Assembly: GCF_003971235.1 (NCBI RefSeq)
Contig: NZ_CP034661.1
Location: forward strand, 2,046,001 to 2,110,000
Length of the DNA: 64,000 bases
Source of the DNA: Chryseobacterium aureum
Lineage (GTDB): Bacteria; Bacteroidota; Bacteroidia; Flavobacteriales; Weeksellaceae
Direction: 5' to 3'
This document shows positions 1-8,813 of this stretch, one piece after another (within the stretch, counting starts at the first letter, position 1; every line of letters begins with the position of its first letter). Position numbers and translations under genes: made by a program. The notes under the pieces were generated by a model. It was not told the origin of the DNA, searched no databases, and worked only from the letters and a program-made list of their open reading frames with translations.

Positions 1-430
1 CAATAAGACCTGTTTCCTGCTGCACTCCGTAAGAAACTACGTTATACTGGATACCGGAAAAGTTTACTGCAGAACCATGCGTAAGGTGTCCTCCCATGGA
101 AAGATCCATTCCCATGATTTTATCACCGGGTTTCAAAACTGCAAGATAAATGGCAGCATTCGCCTGAGAACCGGAATGTGGCTGAACGTTCACATAATCT
201 ACTCCGAAAAGTTCTTTTGCTCTGTTGATAGCCAATGTTTCAACCTCATCTACGACTTCACATCCTCCGTAATATCTTTTTCCGGGATATCCTTCAGCAT
301 ATTTGTTTGTCAGTACACTTCCCATTGCTTTCATCACGTTTTCAGAAACAAAATTTTCTGATGCGATAAGCTCTAATCCATGGGTTTGTCTTTGTCTTTC
401 CTTTTCAATCAGGTCGAAAATAATATCCAT
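1..430 (-). CDS. glyA: Serine hydroxymethyltransferase, N-terminal part (cut by window edge)
   Basis: This PLP enzyme interconverts serine and glycine while charging tetrahydrofolate with a one-carbon unit in the cytosol. The minus strand from the ATG at 430 reads [20 protein letters not shown], then the family blocks [26 protein letters not shown] and [11 protein letters not shown], and a later [12 protein letters not shown] block. About 143 residues of a protein usually near 420 residues lie in the window; the rest, including the PLP lysine, is beyond position 1. The start is supported by a -7 box about 30 bp upstream. Identification is secure. Confidence 0.95.
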   Translation of the reverse strand, partial: MDIIFDLIEKERQRQTHGLELIASENFVSENVMKAMGSVLTNKYAEGYPGKRYYGGCEVVDEVETLAINRAKELFGVDYVNVQPHSGSQANAAIYLAVLKPGDKIMGMDLSMGGHLTHGSAVNFSGIQYNVVSYGVQQETGLI

Positions 431-459
431 TTTACTTTTAGTTTTTGAAATTTCCACCC

Positions 460-467
460 CAAATGTA
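460..467 (-). promoter_or_regulatory. glyA promoter -7 box
   Basis: The minus strand reads TACATTTG, an exact match to the Bacteroidetes TAnnTTTG box, about 30 bp before the glyA ATG. No clear -33 TTG was found at standard spacing. Confidence 0.5.
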
Positions 468-546
468 CGGAATTTTCATTGAGATTGATCTATTGAAAAA
501 ATGATTTTTAAACACTAAAAAATGAAAATACCCCTGTTTTATTTCT

Positions 547-1452
547 TTAAAATGTTTCATCAGAAAGTTCCTTATTCACTACAGCACCTGCAAAATTACC
601 CTGTGCTATAGCATTGGCAACGGAGCGCATCATGGTAACATTATCTCCACAGGCGAAAACTCCGGGAATATTTGTTTTGTGCATCATGTCTATTTTGATA
701 AATCCCTGTTCGGTCCGTTCACATCCCAAATCGTCTGATGCATTTACATTCTGCTCAAAAGGAATTTTGGCATACAAAGCCTGTAAGGAAACTTCCTGTC
801 CGTTTTTGAAAATTATTTTACGGACGGATCCGTTTTCATGTTTTATTTCTTTGATTTCATCTTCGTTAACAGTGATTTTGTTCTGTTCCAGTTTTTCCGA
901 CTGTTCTTTTGAAAGTACAGCCTTCCCGTTGGTAAATAAAGTAAGTTTTTTAGTCAGATTAAAAATCAGTTTCGAGAATTCGTAAGCCATGTCTCCATTT
1001 GAAAGAATACCCGTGATTTCATTTTTCACTTCATAGCCATGGCAGTATGGACAATGTAAAACTGAAATCCCCCAACATTCCGCAAATCCCGGAATATCCG
1101 GCATAATATCTTTTACTCCGGATGCCAGAATCAGCTTTTTAGCATGAAAATTTTCTCCTGATGAAGTTTCAATCTCAAAACCGTCATTAGTTTTCCTTGT
1201 TTTTACGACTGTTCCATTATAAAAACGGACAGTTTTATATTTTGCTACATCTTCTTTGGCCAGCTTTGCAATTTCTGTGGGGGCTTTCCCATCATGGGTA
1301 ATGAAATTATGGGAATGGGGAGTCTGTCTGTTACAAGATTTTCCGGAGTCAATAATCAGGACATTTCTTAAAGATCTTCCCAGAGACATTCCTGCGGATA
1401 ATCCTGCATAGCTCCCTCCTATGATAATGACATCAAAGTTTTTGTTTTCCAT
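547..1452 (-). CDS. Thioredoxin-reductase-like NAD(P)/FAD-dependent oxidoreductase
   Basis: A 301-residue cytosolic flavoprotein of the thioredoxin reductase fold. The FAD-binding GGSYAGLSAG motif is at residues 12-21, a redox CPYC followed by HGYE at 134-137, and the C-terminal FAD motif GVFACGD in the last 40 residues. The NAD(P)-binding block between them (ILSNGDMAYEF) departs from the usual GxGxxxxE pattern, so the electron donor and partner are uncertain. CPYCHGYE rather than CATC marks the TrxR-like side group, not canonical TrxB. It stands alone, with its own promoter and an unusual repeat-filled leader. Some members are called thioredoxin reductase; I would not assign a substrate. Confidence 0.85.
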   Translation of the reverse strand: MENKNFDVIIIGGSYAGLSAGMSLGRSLRNVLIIDSGKSCNRQTPHSHNFITHDGKAPTEIAKLAKEDVAKYKTVRFYNGTVVKTRKTNDGFEIETSSGENFHAKKLILASGVKDIMPDIPGFAECWGISVLHCPYCHGYEVKNEITGILSNGDMAYEFSKLIFNLTKKLTLFTNGKAVLSKEQSEKLEQNKITVNEDEIKEIKHENGSVRKIIFKNGQEVSLQALYAKIPFEQNVNASDDLGCERTEQGFIKIDMMHKTNIPGVFACGDNVTMMRSVANAIAQGNFAGAVVNKELSDETF

Positions 1453-1459
1453 AGTTCAG

Positions 1460-1515
1460 TTGATAGTTGATAGTTGATAGTTGATAGTTGATAGTTGATA
1501 GTTGATAGTTGATAG
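1460..1515. repeat. Heptamer array (TTGATAG)x8
   Basis: Eight exact tandem copies of TTGATAG fill 1460-1515. The array starts 7 bp before the flavoprotein ATG (1452) and ends 2 bp from its -7 box, so it makes up almost the whole 5' leader. Seven is not a multiple of three, but the array is non-coding; copy changes would alter leader length. Confidence 0.95.
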
Positions 1516-1517
1516 TG

Positions 1518-1546
1518 CAAAGTTACCATAAAATCAATTAACGCAA
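1518..1546 (-). promoter_or_regulatory. Promoter of the TrxR-like gene (TTG-N18-TAACTTTG)
   Basis: On the minus strand TTG lies at 1546-1544 and TAACTTTG at 1525-1518, separated by 18 bp. This closely fits the Bacteroidetes primary sigma consensus. Transcription should start around 1510-1513, inside the heptamer array. Confidence 0.7.
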
Positions 1547-1618
1547 TACAGTTGCAATAATATTTGTCTATTAACTTTATATGGCCTTCAAATCATCACT
1601 AACAATCTTTACTGAAAA

Positions 1619-3145
1619 CTATTTCCATTCATTTTTAACTTCGGTAATTTCGTCCTGGATTCTTTTATTCACATCTGTTTTTGCGCCCTGCAAACTGAAA
1701 ATTGCAGTTCCTCTTTCTCTTGCATAGGGATTGGCAATGGAATCATATAATTTTGCAACTTCAAAAAAAGAACCGGATTCACTAAGTTCTTTCCCTGCTT
1801 CGGGAGCATCTTTTACCCTGATTACATTTTTATATTTTCTGCTCAGATCTATCCAGTTAATATAGTCTGCATGGAATGACATAGCTGTAACTCCAGCTTT
1901 TGAATAATAATTAATCGCGCCAGTCTGTCCGTAGTTGTCACATAGTACCATGGTATTTCCAGACTTTGACAGCCGGGAATATTCTTTATCTACTTTTTGA
2001 GCCAGTTCTTTCCAGCCCTGCATATCGGCAAAATCCTGAGGCAGCGCATGATCTTTTCCGTCTTCCCAGCGAAGCAGTCCGAATTTTCTGTACTGATCCT
2101 TGTGGGATTCAATATATTGGGGACTTTTATTCGGAAAAGCTACCTTATATAAAGGAAGAAACAAAAGTACAGGAATGAGAAGACATACGGGTTTCAAAAA
2201 ACTCTTCCATCCTTTTTCAAATATATGCCCGAGAAAAACGGAACCAAAAGCAATATAAACGGGATATAATCCTATTGCATAATAATCTTTTGCTTTGAAA
2301 AATAAAAACAGAGCAATCGTGATGAGATAACTCCAGAAGAAAAACCTGAATTTCTCAAAAGGTTTATACAGCAGCAACGCTCCCCATCCCGCAATAATCA
2401 CAAAAAGGACTCCTATAAAAAACAGAATCTGAGATTTCATAAAATCCATACGGTCTACATGCACAAGCTGCTTCTCGGAAAGCTCTTTCATATGATGAAC
2501 AACAGGAAGCTGGTTCTGGTACTGCCAGAGGAGATTGGGAAAAATAATGATTAATGCTAAAAGTGCAGCCCAATACACATGAGACTGCATAAAAATCTTC
2601 CTTTGCTCCGTTAATAATAATGCAGGGATAAGTCCTAATAACGAAAAAGCAATATTGTATTTATTTAATACTCCTATTCCGAAAATAATGGCTCCAATGT
2701 AGATCCATCTTACTTGTTGGGAATTGAAATATTTAATCAGACTATAATAAAGAAACAGCCACAGGAAAATCTCTAAAGACGTCGGCTGAAATAACATATT
2801 TACGCGAAGAAGTACTGAAAATAATATCCCCAAAGAGGCCAGGACTTTAGCAAAAAGACTTCCATTAAGCTCTTCAACTACTTTCCATGTCAATGCAATG
2901 GTTAAAGCTCCGAATAGAGCTGGAAAAAATTTAACCCAAAATATGGAATTTCCCAACATTTTAATCATCCATGCCAGCCATGAGTTAACAGGAGGAACTG
3001 AAAGATATCCCCATGCAAGATGATTGGCCTGATCAAGATGCAGGTATTCATCTCTGTGAAGTTCATACTCAGGACTTATCAATGAATATTGAAGAGCAAA
3101 CTTTGCAATGATAAAAAGGAACAGAATCCAATAGTCTTTTTTCAT
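1619..3145 (-). CDS. GT39-family (PMT_2-like) membrane glycosyltransferase
   Basis: A 508-residue polytopic inner-membrane protein. After the first membrane helix comes the periplasmic loop with the acidic motif EYELHRDEYLHLDQANHLAWG (residues about 27-47), characteristic of dolichyl-phosphate-mannose/ArnT-like transferases, which move a sugar from a polyprenyl-phosphate carrier to lipid or protein. Around ten further hydrophobic segments follow, then a soluble periplasmic C-terminal domain of about 140 residues. Acceptor and donor cannot be read from sequence. A terminator at 3217-3255 separates it from the exporter operon upstream, so it is probably transcribed alone. Confidence 0.8.
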   Translation of the reverse strand: MKKDYWILFLFIIAKFALQYSLISPEYELHRDEYLHLDQANHLAWGYLSVPPVNSWLAWMIKMLGNSIFWVKFFPALFGALTIALTWKVVEELNGSLFAKVLASLGILFSVLLRVNMLFQPTSLEIFLWLFLYYSLIKYFNSQQVRWIYIGAIIFGIGVLNKYNIAFSLLGLIPALLLTEQRKIFMQSHVYWAALLALIIIFPNLLWQYQNQLPVVHHMKELSEKQLVHVDRMDFMKSQILFFIGVLFVIIAGWGALLLYKPFEKFRFFFWSYLITIALFLFFKAKDYYAIGLYPVYIAFGSVFLGHIFEKGWKSFLKPVCLLIPVLLFLPLYKVAFPNKSPQYIESHKDQYRKFGLLRWEDGKDHALPQDFADMQGWKELAQKVDKEYSRLSKSGNTMVLCDNYGQTGAINYYSKAGVTAMSFHADYINWIDLSRKYKNVIRVKDAPEAGKELSESGSFFEVAKLYDSIANPYARERGTAIFSLQGAKTDVNKRIQDEITEVKNEWK

Positions 3146-3216
3146 GAGGTATAGTTTGAAATTTAAAATTAAGACATTTTGAATCTACTTTTTGCTACAG
3201 GCTTACTATTCATTAA

Positions 3217-3255
3217 TAAAAAAGAATCCCGGAGAAAAAAATTCCTCCAGGATTC
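3217..3255 (-). terminator. Terminator after the ABC exporter operon
   Basis: On the minus strand a stem GAATCCtGGAG / CTCCgGGATTC with an AT-rich loop is followed by a run of T. It sits 29 bp after the adaptor stop codon. Confidence 0.75.
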
Positions 3256-3283
3256 ACAGTTTAAAAGTGTATAGTGTAGTTTA

Positions 3284-4495
3284 TTATTTTTTGTCAGATT
3301 TCTCTTTCAGTTCTTCTTTGTCTTTATCAGACGGATTCCAAACTTTTATTTCAGTATCTTTTGTGATATTAGAACCGGGAAGAATCTCAACGTTGATTCC
3401 GTCACTTGCCCCCAGTTTCACATATACCTTTTTGAATTTCCCGTCTTTTTGTTTTGCTTCTACGAAAGGAACATCTTTTCCTTGTTTCTTTTCATACTGA
3501 ACCAAAGATTCGTCCAATAATAATGCATTTTTCTTAGAACTTAAAACAATTTCACCGTTTGCAGAAAAACCTGCTCTAATATACTCATTATTAGGATTAC
3601 TTACATTACCTTCTACCGGAAATTTAATAGTTCCTGCATTATCTTTCCCTTTAGGGGCGATCATAGTTAGTTTTCCAGGGAAAGTTTTGTTTTGCAATGC
3701 ACCAATTACGATATTCATATCCATCCCTTCACTCAGCTTTCCGGCTTGTGCTTCATCAATTTCACCTTTAAAGATCAGAACATTTAAATCTGCCACTGAA
3801 CAGATGGTAGTTCCTGCGTTAAAGTTATTGGCTTCAATCACCTGGCTTCCTGCTTTTACAGGAACTTCCAATACGGTACCTGAAGCTTTGGAACGGATTT
3901 CGGTAGTGGCCAAACCTTGTCCTTTCAGTTCAGGAGTTGCTCCGGTTTTGGCGATCTGCAATCTTTTTTGAGCGGTATTCAGCTGTTGCTGGGCATTTTT
4001 TAAAGTCTGCTGCTGAGCGTATAACTGCTGCTGAGAGTTCAAATATTCCTGTTTTGAAGCTACTCCCTGCTTGTACAGCTTATCCTGCATTTCAAACTGC
4101 TTCTGCATATTCCCTACATTCATCTGTGCATTGCTGATCTGAATCTGTGCATTCTGAACTTCCTGCTGAGCCGCGTTTACTTCGGAGATGCTAGGAACAA
4201 TTTTTACGGTAGCAATCAGCTGCCCAACTTCTACTTTATCTCCTTCTTTTACTAAGATTTTATCTATAATCCCCGCAATATTGGGTTTGATTTCAATTTC
4301 TTCTTTTGGAACAATTTTTCCTGTAGCCATTACCTTATCATCCATATTCTGGACGGTAGGTTTACGGGTAAGGAAAGCCTCACTTTCTTTGGAGTTTGAT
4401 TTGATAAGATAGCCAAGCCCTGAGAACAATGCCACTGCAAATAAAAGCCCCAACACTATATAAATGGCTTTTTTCCAGGTGAATTTCTTTTTCAT
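3284..4495 (-). CDS. Periplasmic adaptor (HlyD/MacA-like) of an ABC exporter
   Basis: A 403-residue membrane-fusion protein. It has an N-terminal membrane anchor (residues 8-30), a biotinyl-lipoyl half-motif (KVEVGQLIATV, about 85-95), a Gln-rich coiled-coil hairpin (about 105-180), a second lipoyl half (SGTVLEVPVKAGSQV) and beta-barrel domains, and ends in a Lys/Glu-rich tail. Such proteins link a MacB-type inner-membrane complex to an outer-membrane factor; no TolC-like gene is in this cluster. It is the last gene of the set ATPase - permease - permease - adaptor on the minus strand. The exported substrate is unknown. Confidence 0.88.
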   Translation of the reverse strand: MKKKFTWKKAIYIVLGLLFAVALFSGLGYLIKSNSKESEAFLTRKPTVQNMDDKVMATGKIVPKEEIEIKPNIAGIIDKILVKEGDKVEVGQLIATVKIVPSISEVNAAQQEVQNAQIQISNAQMNVGNMQKQFEMQDKLYKQGVASKQEYLNSQQQLYAQQQTLKNAQQQLNTAQKRLQIAKTGATPELKGQGLATTEIRSKASGTVLEVPVKAGSQVIEANNFNAGTTICSVADLNVLIFKGEIDEAQAGKLSEGMDMNIVIGALQNKTFPGKLTMIAPKGKDNAGTIKFPVEGNVSNPNNEYIRAGFSANGEIVLSSKKNALLLDESLVQYEKKQGKDVPFVEAKQKDGKFKKVYVKLGASDGINVEILPGSNITKDTEIKVWNPSDKDKEELKEKSDKK

Positions 4496-4543
4496 ATGTA
4501 TAGTTTATTTTTTATTAAATAGATTGAATGATGTGAAAATTAA

Positions 4544-5815
4544 TTATTCTGTTCTTAATGCTTCAATAGGCCTGATCTTTACGGCTCTCTGCGCAGGGAT
4601 CATCCCGATTACCAGCCCTAAGATTACCATTACAGCCATCGCAGCAAATACGTTTCCATAGTTGACTGTCGGGTTATAGAAAGGAAATGAATCCTGTCCC
4701 TGGGTAACGGCATTCAGAATCATCAATACAAAAATTCCAAACATGAACCCTAATAATCCTGAGGAGAGCGTGATTACAACACTTTCCAGCAAAATCTGAT
4801 TTCTTACCTCAGCTGGTTTTGCTCCTAATGCTCTTCTGATCCCGATTTCTTTGGTTCTTTCTTTTACTGTAATCAAAAGGATATTCGAAATAGCAATCAC
4901 TCCTGCAAGGATGGTTAGTGTACCCACGATGATGGTCAGCAGCTGCATTCCCGTAAGGAAACCTGTCAGTTTTTTAAATTCTTTTCCAAGGTTGAAACTT
5001 CCAAATGCGTTGGTATCTTCCGGTGAAACCTTATTTTTTGCCTTCAATACCTGCTTTACATCTTCTTCTACGGAATTCACATTGGCATTAGGTTTACTTA
5101 CGATCGCAAACATGTCAATCTGATCTCCCGCATTATACATTTTCGTGTAAGTAGAAAGTGGAATAAAAGCCGTCTGGTCATTTTCAAATCCGCCTCCTTT
5201 TTTCACACGGAAAACTCCAATTACATTAAAGAACAGCCCTTTTATATTGACTGATTTTCCTATTGGATTTTCTTTTTTCTTGGCATCAAAGAAGTTTTTA
5301 TAAATTTCTTCTCCAATAACTACTACATTTTTATTTCCTGAAACATCGGCATCGTTGATGTAACGTCCGAAGATCAGTTTCTTTTCTGAAATTTTATTTC
5401 CTACAGAGTAATCTCCGGTAAGCGAATAGGTTCCGTTTTTTCCGTTTCTGGACATCGCTTCTCCGGGGGTTCCGGTAAAGCTTCCTCTTGCATTTTGAGG
5501 CGATATATAGTCGATGGCTGTTACTTTTCTTTTCAACATTTCCATATCCGACAAATTCAGATGAACTTCTCTTCCTTTAGGAAATCCTTCGTACGGAATG
5601 GATGTTTTCTGTGCCCACAGAAAGATTGAATTGGTAGCAAACCCTGAAAACAATTTATCAAAACCATTTTCCATCCCTTTTGCTGCTCCAAGAAGGCTTA
5701 CATACAAAAACATTCCCCATCCTACTCCAATCATGGTAAGAAATGTTCGGAGTTTATTATTCCTCAAAGAATAATAAATTTCCTGCCAAGTATCTTTTTT
5801 AAATATGATATTCAC
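4544..5815 (-). CDS. MacB-like ABC transporter permease (second)
   Basis: A 423-residue permease with the MacB layout: N-terminal cytosolic/amphipathic stretch (TWQEIYYSLRNNKLRTFLTM), one membrane helix, a large periplasmic domain (about 50-280), then three C-terminal membrane helices of the FtsX domain with the conserved loop VKERTKEIGIRRALGA and the end motif PAQRAVKIRPIEALRTE. It is homologous to the neighbouring permease; the two probably form the heterodimeric membrane part, energised by the ATPase at 7700-8389. 48 bp separate it from the adaptor gene. Confidence 0.88.
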   Translation of the reverse strand: MNIIFKKDTWQEIYYSLRNNKLRTFLTMIGVGWGMFLYVSLLGAAKGMENGFDKLFSGFATNSIFLWAQKTSIPYEGFPKGREVHLNLSDMEMLKRKVTAIDYISPQNARGSFTGTPGEAMSRNGKNGTYSLTGDYSVGNKISEKKLIFGRYINDADVSGNKNVVVIGEEIYKNFFDAKKKENPIGKSVNIKGLFFNVIGVFRVKKGGGFENDQTAFIPLSTYTKMYNAGDQIDMFAIVSKPNANVNSVEEDVKQVLKAKNKVSPEDTNAFGSFNLGKEFKKLTGFLTGMQLLTIIVGTLTILAGVIAISNILLITVKERTKEIGIRRALGAKPAEVRNQILLESVVITLSSGLLGFMFGIFVLMILNAVTQGQDSFPFYNPTVNYGNVFAAMAVMVILGLVIGMIPAQRAVKIRPIEALRTE

Positions 5816-5883
5816 CTTGTTGAATTATTAGTTATAAATTATGAATTATGAGTTCTGCTAATTCGTTTATCTTTTTCCAGAAA

Positions 5884-7113
5884 TTATTCTGTTCTCAATG
5901 CTTCAATCGGTTTAATTCTTGAAGCTCTGTATGCCGGTACAAATCCTGCAATGAGTCCTGAGAAAATTAAAGCAATGAATGCCATCATAATAGATCCCCA
6001 TCCTACGCTTGGACTTTTAATGAAGAATTCTTCAAGACTATCCCCAATAAGACTTAATGTCAAAACACCAATGCCTACTCCAACAAGCCCTGATACTACT
6101 GTAATGACAACACTTTCCTGAACAATCAGTCCTACAATTCCGCTTGGTTTTGCTCCGATGGCTTTTCGTACCCCAATCTCTTTGGTTCTTTCTTTTACAA
6201 TGTACACCATGATATTACTGATCCCGATAATTCCCGCAAGCAATGTTCCCAGACCAATAAATCCTACAATAGCTGTAAGAACTGCCATAAATATAAAGGT
6301 ATCATTCATGTTCTTCGCATTGTTCCAGACACGCACTCCGTTTTCATCATCAGGAGATACATTTTTTCTCGATTTCAATTTATCTTTCAGCTCATCCCCA
6401 TATTTAATGGCCTGCTCCGGAGTCAGCTTATCACTGTATGAAATGTAAGCGATATTCACCGTATCTGAGCCTTTTTTCATCTGCTGTAAGGTTGTGATAG
6501 GGACAGTGATATGTCTTTCATCCCAATCTCCTCCATCATCCGAAAATACCCCTACTACCTTAAATATGGATCCGTTAATGTCTAATTCTTTTCCTACAGG
6601 ACTTCCGTTTTTAATTAAATCCCTCTGCACCATTCTTCCGATTACCGCTACATTCTGCTTTCCTTCCAAATCCCGGGGAGTGATATATCTCCCATCAATC
6701 ATTTTCCGGTTTTCAATAACCTGTTCTCCCGGTTCTGCTCCATGTACCTGATAAATCCCGCTTTCTTTTCCATATTTTACCATTAAGCTGGCATTATATC
6801 TGGGACTGGAAGCCCCTACATTCTTTTTATCTGCATTAATAAGGAAATCATAATCGCCGTTATTCAACGTAACTGTTCTGTCTGACTGGAGACCTTTATA
6901 TGCTATCGTGGTTTTACCGGTAACAATGGTAATAAGGTTTTTGGCATCACCGGAGAATCCTTCGGAGAAAGCATTCTGAAGTCCTTTTCCAATTCCAAAA
7001 AGTACAATGAAAATAAACAGTCCCAGGGCTACCGTAAACCCTGAAAGTACGGTCCTAAGCACATTGCTCCGGATAGAACTGAATATTTCCTGCCAACGAT
7101 CTAGGTCAAACAT
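5884..7113 (-). CDS. MacB-like ABC transporter permease (first)
   Basis: Same architecture as its neighbour: MFDLDRWQEIFSSIRSNVLR start, membrane helix, MacB periplasmic domain, three C-terminal helices with VKERTKEIGVRKAIGA and the ending ASRIKPIEALRTE. The ATG at 7113 is chosen over an upstream start at 7146, because MFDLDRWQEI aligns with the start of the second permease and the extra 11 residues are Lys-rich and non-conserved. It is separated from its likely ATPase gene by a four-helix-bundle gene that looks like an insertion. Confidence 0.87.
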   Translation of the reverse strand: MFDLDRWQEIFSSIRSNVLRTVLSGFTVALGLFIFIVLFGIGKGLQNAFSEGFSGDAKNLITIVTGKTTIAYKGLQSDRTVTLNNGDYDFLINADKKNVGASSPRYNASLMVKYGKESGIYQVHGAEPGEQVIENRKMIDGRYITPRDLEGKQNVAVIGRMVQRDLIKNGSPVGKELDINGSIFKVVGVFSDDGGDWDERHITVPITTLQQMKKGSDTVNIAYISYSDKLTPEQAIKYGDELKDKLKSRKNVSPDDENGVRVWNNAKNMNDTFIFMAVLTAIVGFIGLGTLLAGIIGISNIMVYIVKERTKEIGVRKAIGAKPSGIVGLIVQESVVITVVSGLVGVGIGVLTLSLIGDSLEEFFIKSPSVGWGSIMMAFIALIFSGLIAGFVPAYRASRIKPIEALRTE

Positions 7114-7244
7114 AATTTTTATTTTTTTACTTTGTAAAAAAGTCAATTAGCTGCGCTTTCAATTTTCTTCGAAGTCAATTAACTTTGTTGTCAATTTATT
7201 CTTCATCAGTCTTTAATTACGAAGCAAAATTCATTTTTACATTT

Positions 7245-7601
7245 CTAATCCTTTTTCAACATTTTACTTAACAAGATAAATGCTGTTTTTATTAAATTTC
7301 CAATTTTTGTTAATTCTTCTATTTTAATATAATTACATTCTATAACAATATCAAAACAAGAATCCAACTCAATAACCGAACCTCTGGCAATTTCAAAATA
7401 CCTTTTCCTTTCCAGTTCAGATTTTCTTGAACATCCTTCGGTAATATTTAATACCACTGAAGTAGAGGCTCTCCGTATCTGATCGATTATATTAAATTTT
7501 TCATGATCAGGAATTTTAGATAAAATCTTATAACATTCTATTCTTAATTCTCTGGCTGACTGATAAACATCAAGTTTATAATGGTTCAGATTTAAAAACA
7601 T
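7245..7601 (-). CDS. Four-helix-bundle protein (23S IVS / TIGR02436-like)
   Basis: A 118-residue protein with the family signature LDVYQSARELRIECYKI near the start, then IIDQIRRASTSVVLNITEGCSR and the ERKRYFEIARGSVIELDSC block. These proteins form small four-helix bundles related to the ORF in 23S rRNA intervening sequences; cellular function is not established. Its position inside an ABC exporter operon has no functional logic. A 12-bp direct repeat (CGAAGCAAAATT at 7220-7231 and 7672-7683) brackets it, suggesting arrival as a cassette. Confidence 0.85.
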   Translation of the reverse strand: MFLNLNHYKLDVYQSARELRIECYKILSKIPDHEKFNIIDQIRRASTSVVLNITEGCSRKSELERKRYFEIARGSVIELDSCFDIVIECNYIKIEELTKIGNLIKTAFILLSKMLKKD

Positions 7602-7699
7602 TTTTATTTTTTTTCATATTCATTTGTGTGTGTTATAAATTAATTACCATTCTCATTGTAAAATTCACTTGCGAAGCAAAATTGACCATTCACTATTCA

Positions 7700-8389
7700 C
7701 TATAATACAATCTGCTTAATAAACTCATCACTTTCAATAACCCCATCCTTCAGCACTACGTTTCTTTTGGTCTGTGCAGCTACGTCCGGTTCGTGGGTTA
7801 CAACAATGATTGTTTTCCCTTCATTATTGATATCCTGAAGTAGTTTCATAATATCATGAGTTGTTTTGGAGTCCAATGCTCCGGTAGGCTCATCTGCCAG
7901 AACTACCTTAGGATCTGTAATCAAAGCCCGTGCGATAGCTACTCTTTGTTTTTGCCCTCCTGAAAGTTCACTCGGAAGGTGATTCGCCCATTGTGCCAAT
8001 CCTACTTTTTCCAGGTATTCCATAGCCTTCTGATTTCGCTCTTTTCTCGGTACATTCTGATAGTACAGAGGAAGTGCCACATTCTCCAGAGCTGTTTTAT
8101 AATTGATCAGGTTAAAAGACTGAAAGATAAATCCTAAAAACCTGCTTCTGTACTCTGCTGCTTTTACCTCAGACAAATGTTCGATAGGAACTCCGTCCAA
8201 TTCATAGGTTCCCGAATCTTTTTCATCCAGAATCCCAATAATATTAAGAAGTGTGGATTTTCCGGAACCGGAACTTCCCATAATAGAAACAAACTCCCCT
8301 TCAGAAATATTCAGATTAATTCCTTTGAGAACATGAAGCTTGCTTTTCCCTGTATCGTATGACTTATTTAAATCCTGAATTACTAACAT
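7700..8389 (-). CDS. ABC transporter ATP-binding protein (LolD/MacB-type)
   Basis: A 229-residue ATPase. Walker [10 protein letters not shown] is at about residues 38-46, the Q-loop in FIFQSFNL, the signature LSGGQKQR, Walker [13 protein letters not shown] and the switch His in VVTHEPD. The type with NL-x-x-Y and a [10 protein letters not shown]-loop is the MacB/LolD/FtsE group, which powers extracytoplasmic mechanotransmission rather than transport through the membrane helices. First gene of the exporter operon, transcribed toward the permeases. Confidence 0.92.
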   Translation of the reverse strand: MLVIQDLNKSYDTGKSKLHVLKGINLNISEGEFVSIMGSSGSGKSTLLNIIGILDEKDSGTYELDGVPIEHLSEVKAAEYRSRFLGFIFQSFNLINYKTALENVALPLYYQNVPRKERNQKAMEYLEKVGLAQWANHLPSELSGGQKQRVAIARALITDPKVVLADEPTGALDSKTTHDIMKLLQDINNEGKTIIVVTHEPDVAAQTKRNVVLKDGVIESDEFIKQIVL

Positions 8390-8597
8390 TAAGTGATGTA
8401 TGTTTTATACCCAATAAGTAGATGATATTTTCAAATTGTTACAAGAATAAAAATTTATTCAAATATTTTTTTGTTTAATATTTTTATCCTTTATTCATAG
8501 TACTTTATAAAATTTTGTTTAACTGTAACTTCCGTTTTCTACCTATTTACCCCCAAGATAGCGGTCCAGCCTATTATTCGAGCCTGTTTCATGTAAA

Positions 8598-8606
8598 TGT
8601 GGAAAA
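8598..8606 (-). promoter_or_regulatory. DnaA-box-like site (relaxed match)
   Basis: The minus strand reads TTTTCCACA, matching the relaxed TTWTNCACA form of the DnaA box. It lies 208 bp upstream of the nrdB start. Confidence 0.35.
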
Positions 8607-8769
8607 CTTTTCAGGCTAAAAGTCAGCCTATTAGTATTTACCCCTTTCAAAATCAGTTCTTTTTTTCGAACTTTGCTATTAGTTCTTTACAAGAAATATG
8701 GATTTGCGAAAGTGAATAACTTTAATTCACAACTCACAGACAAACAAAAAGTTAAGTATTTCCGGAACG

Positions 8770-8778
8770 TTATCCACA
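8770..8778 (+). promoter_or_regulatory. DnaA-box match upstream of nrdB
   Basis: TTATCCACA is an exact match to the strict DnaA box, 36 bp before the nrdB start codon. DnaA regulation of nrdAB is known in E. coli; here it is only suggested by the site. Confidence 0.45.
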
Positions 8779-8813
8779 AGGATCTAAATTATTTAATTAT
8801 AAAGATATTTAAT

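Larger units (their letters stand above)
8390..8813. other. Intergenic region before nrdB (divergent promoters)
   Basis: This 424-bp region lies between the divergent ABC ATPase and nrdB genes. I see no coding signal. It holds two DnaA-box-like sites (annotated separately), a 10-bp direct repeat CAGCCTATTA (8567-8576, 8624-8633) and the hairpin-capable arms AGGCT/AGCCT around 8613-8629. No NrdR-box pair and no clear TAnnTTTG box were found; the closest is GAACTTTG near 8669-8676. Confidence 0.6.

Noticed and set aside
8673..8813. N-terminal extension of NrdB as an ATP-cone
   Set aside because: Only 47 codons, no cone motif, and the region contains the DnaA-like box and apparent leader.
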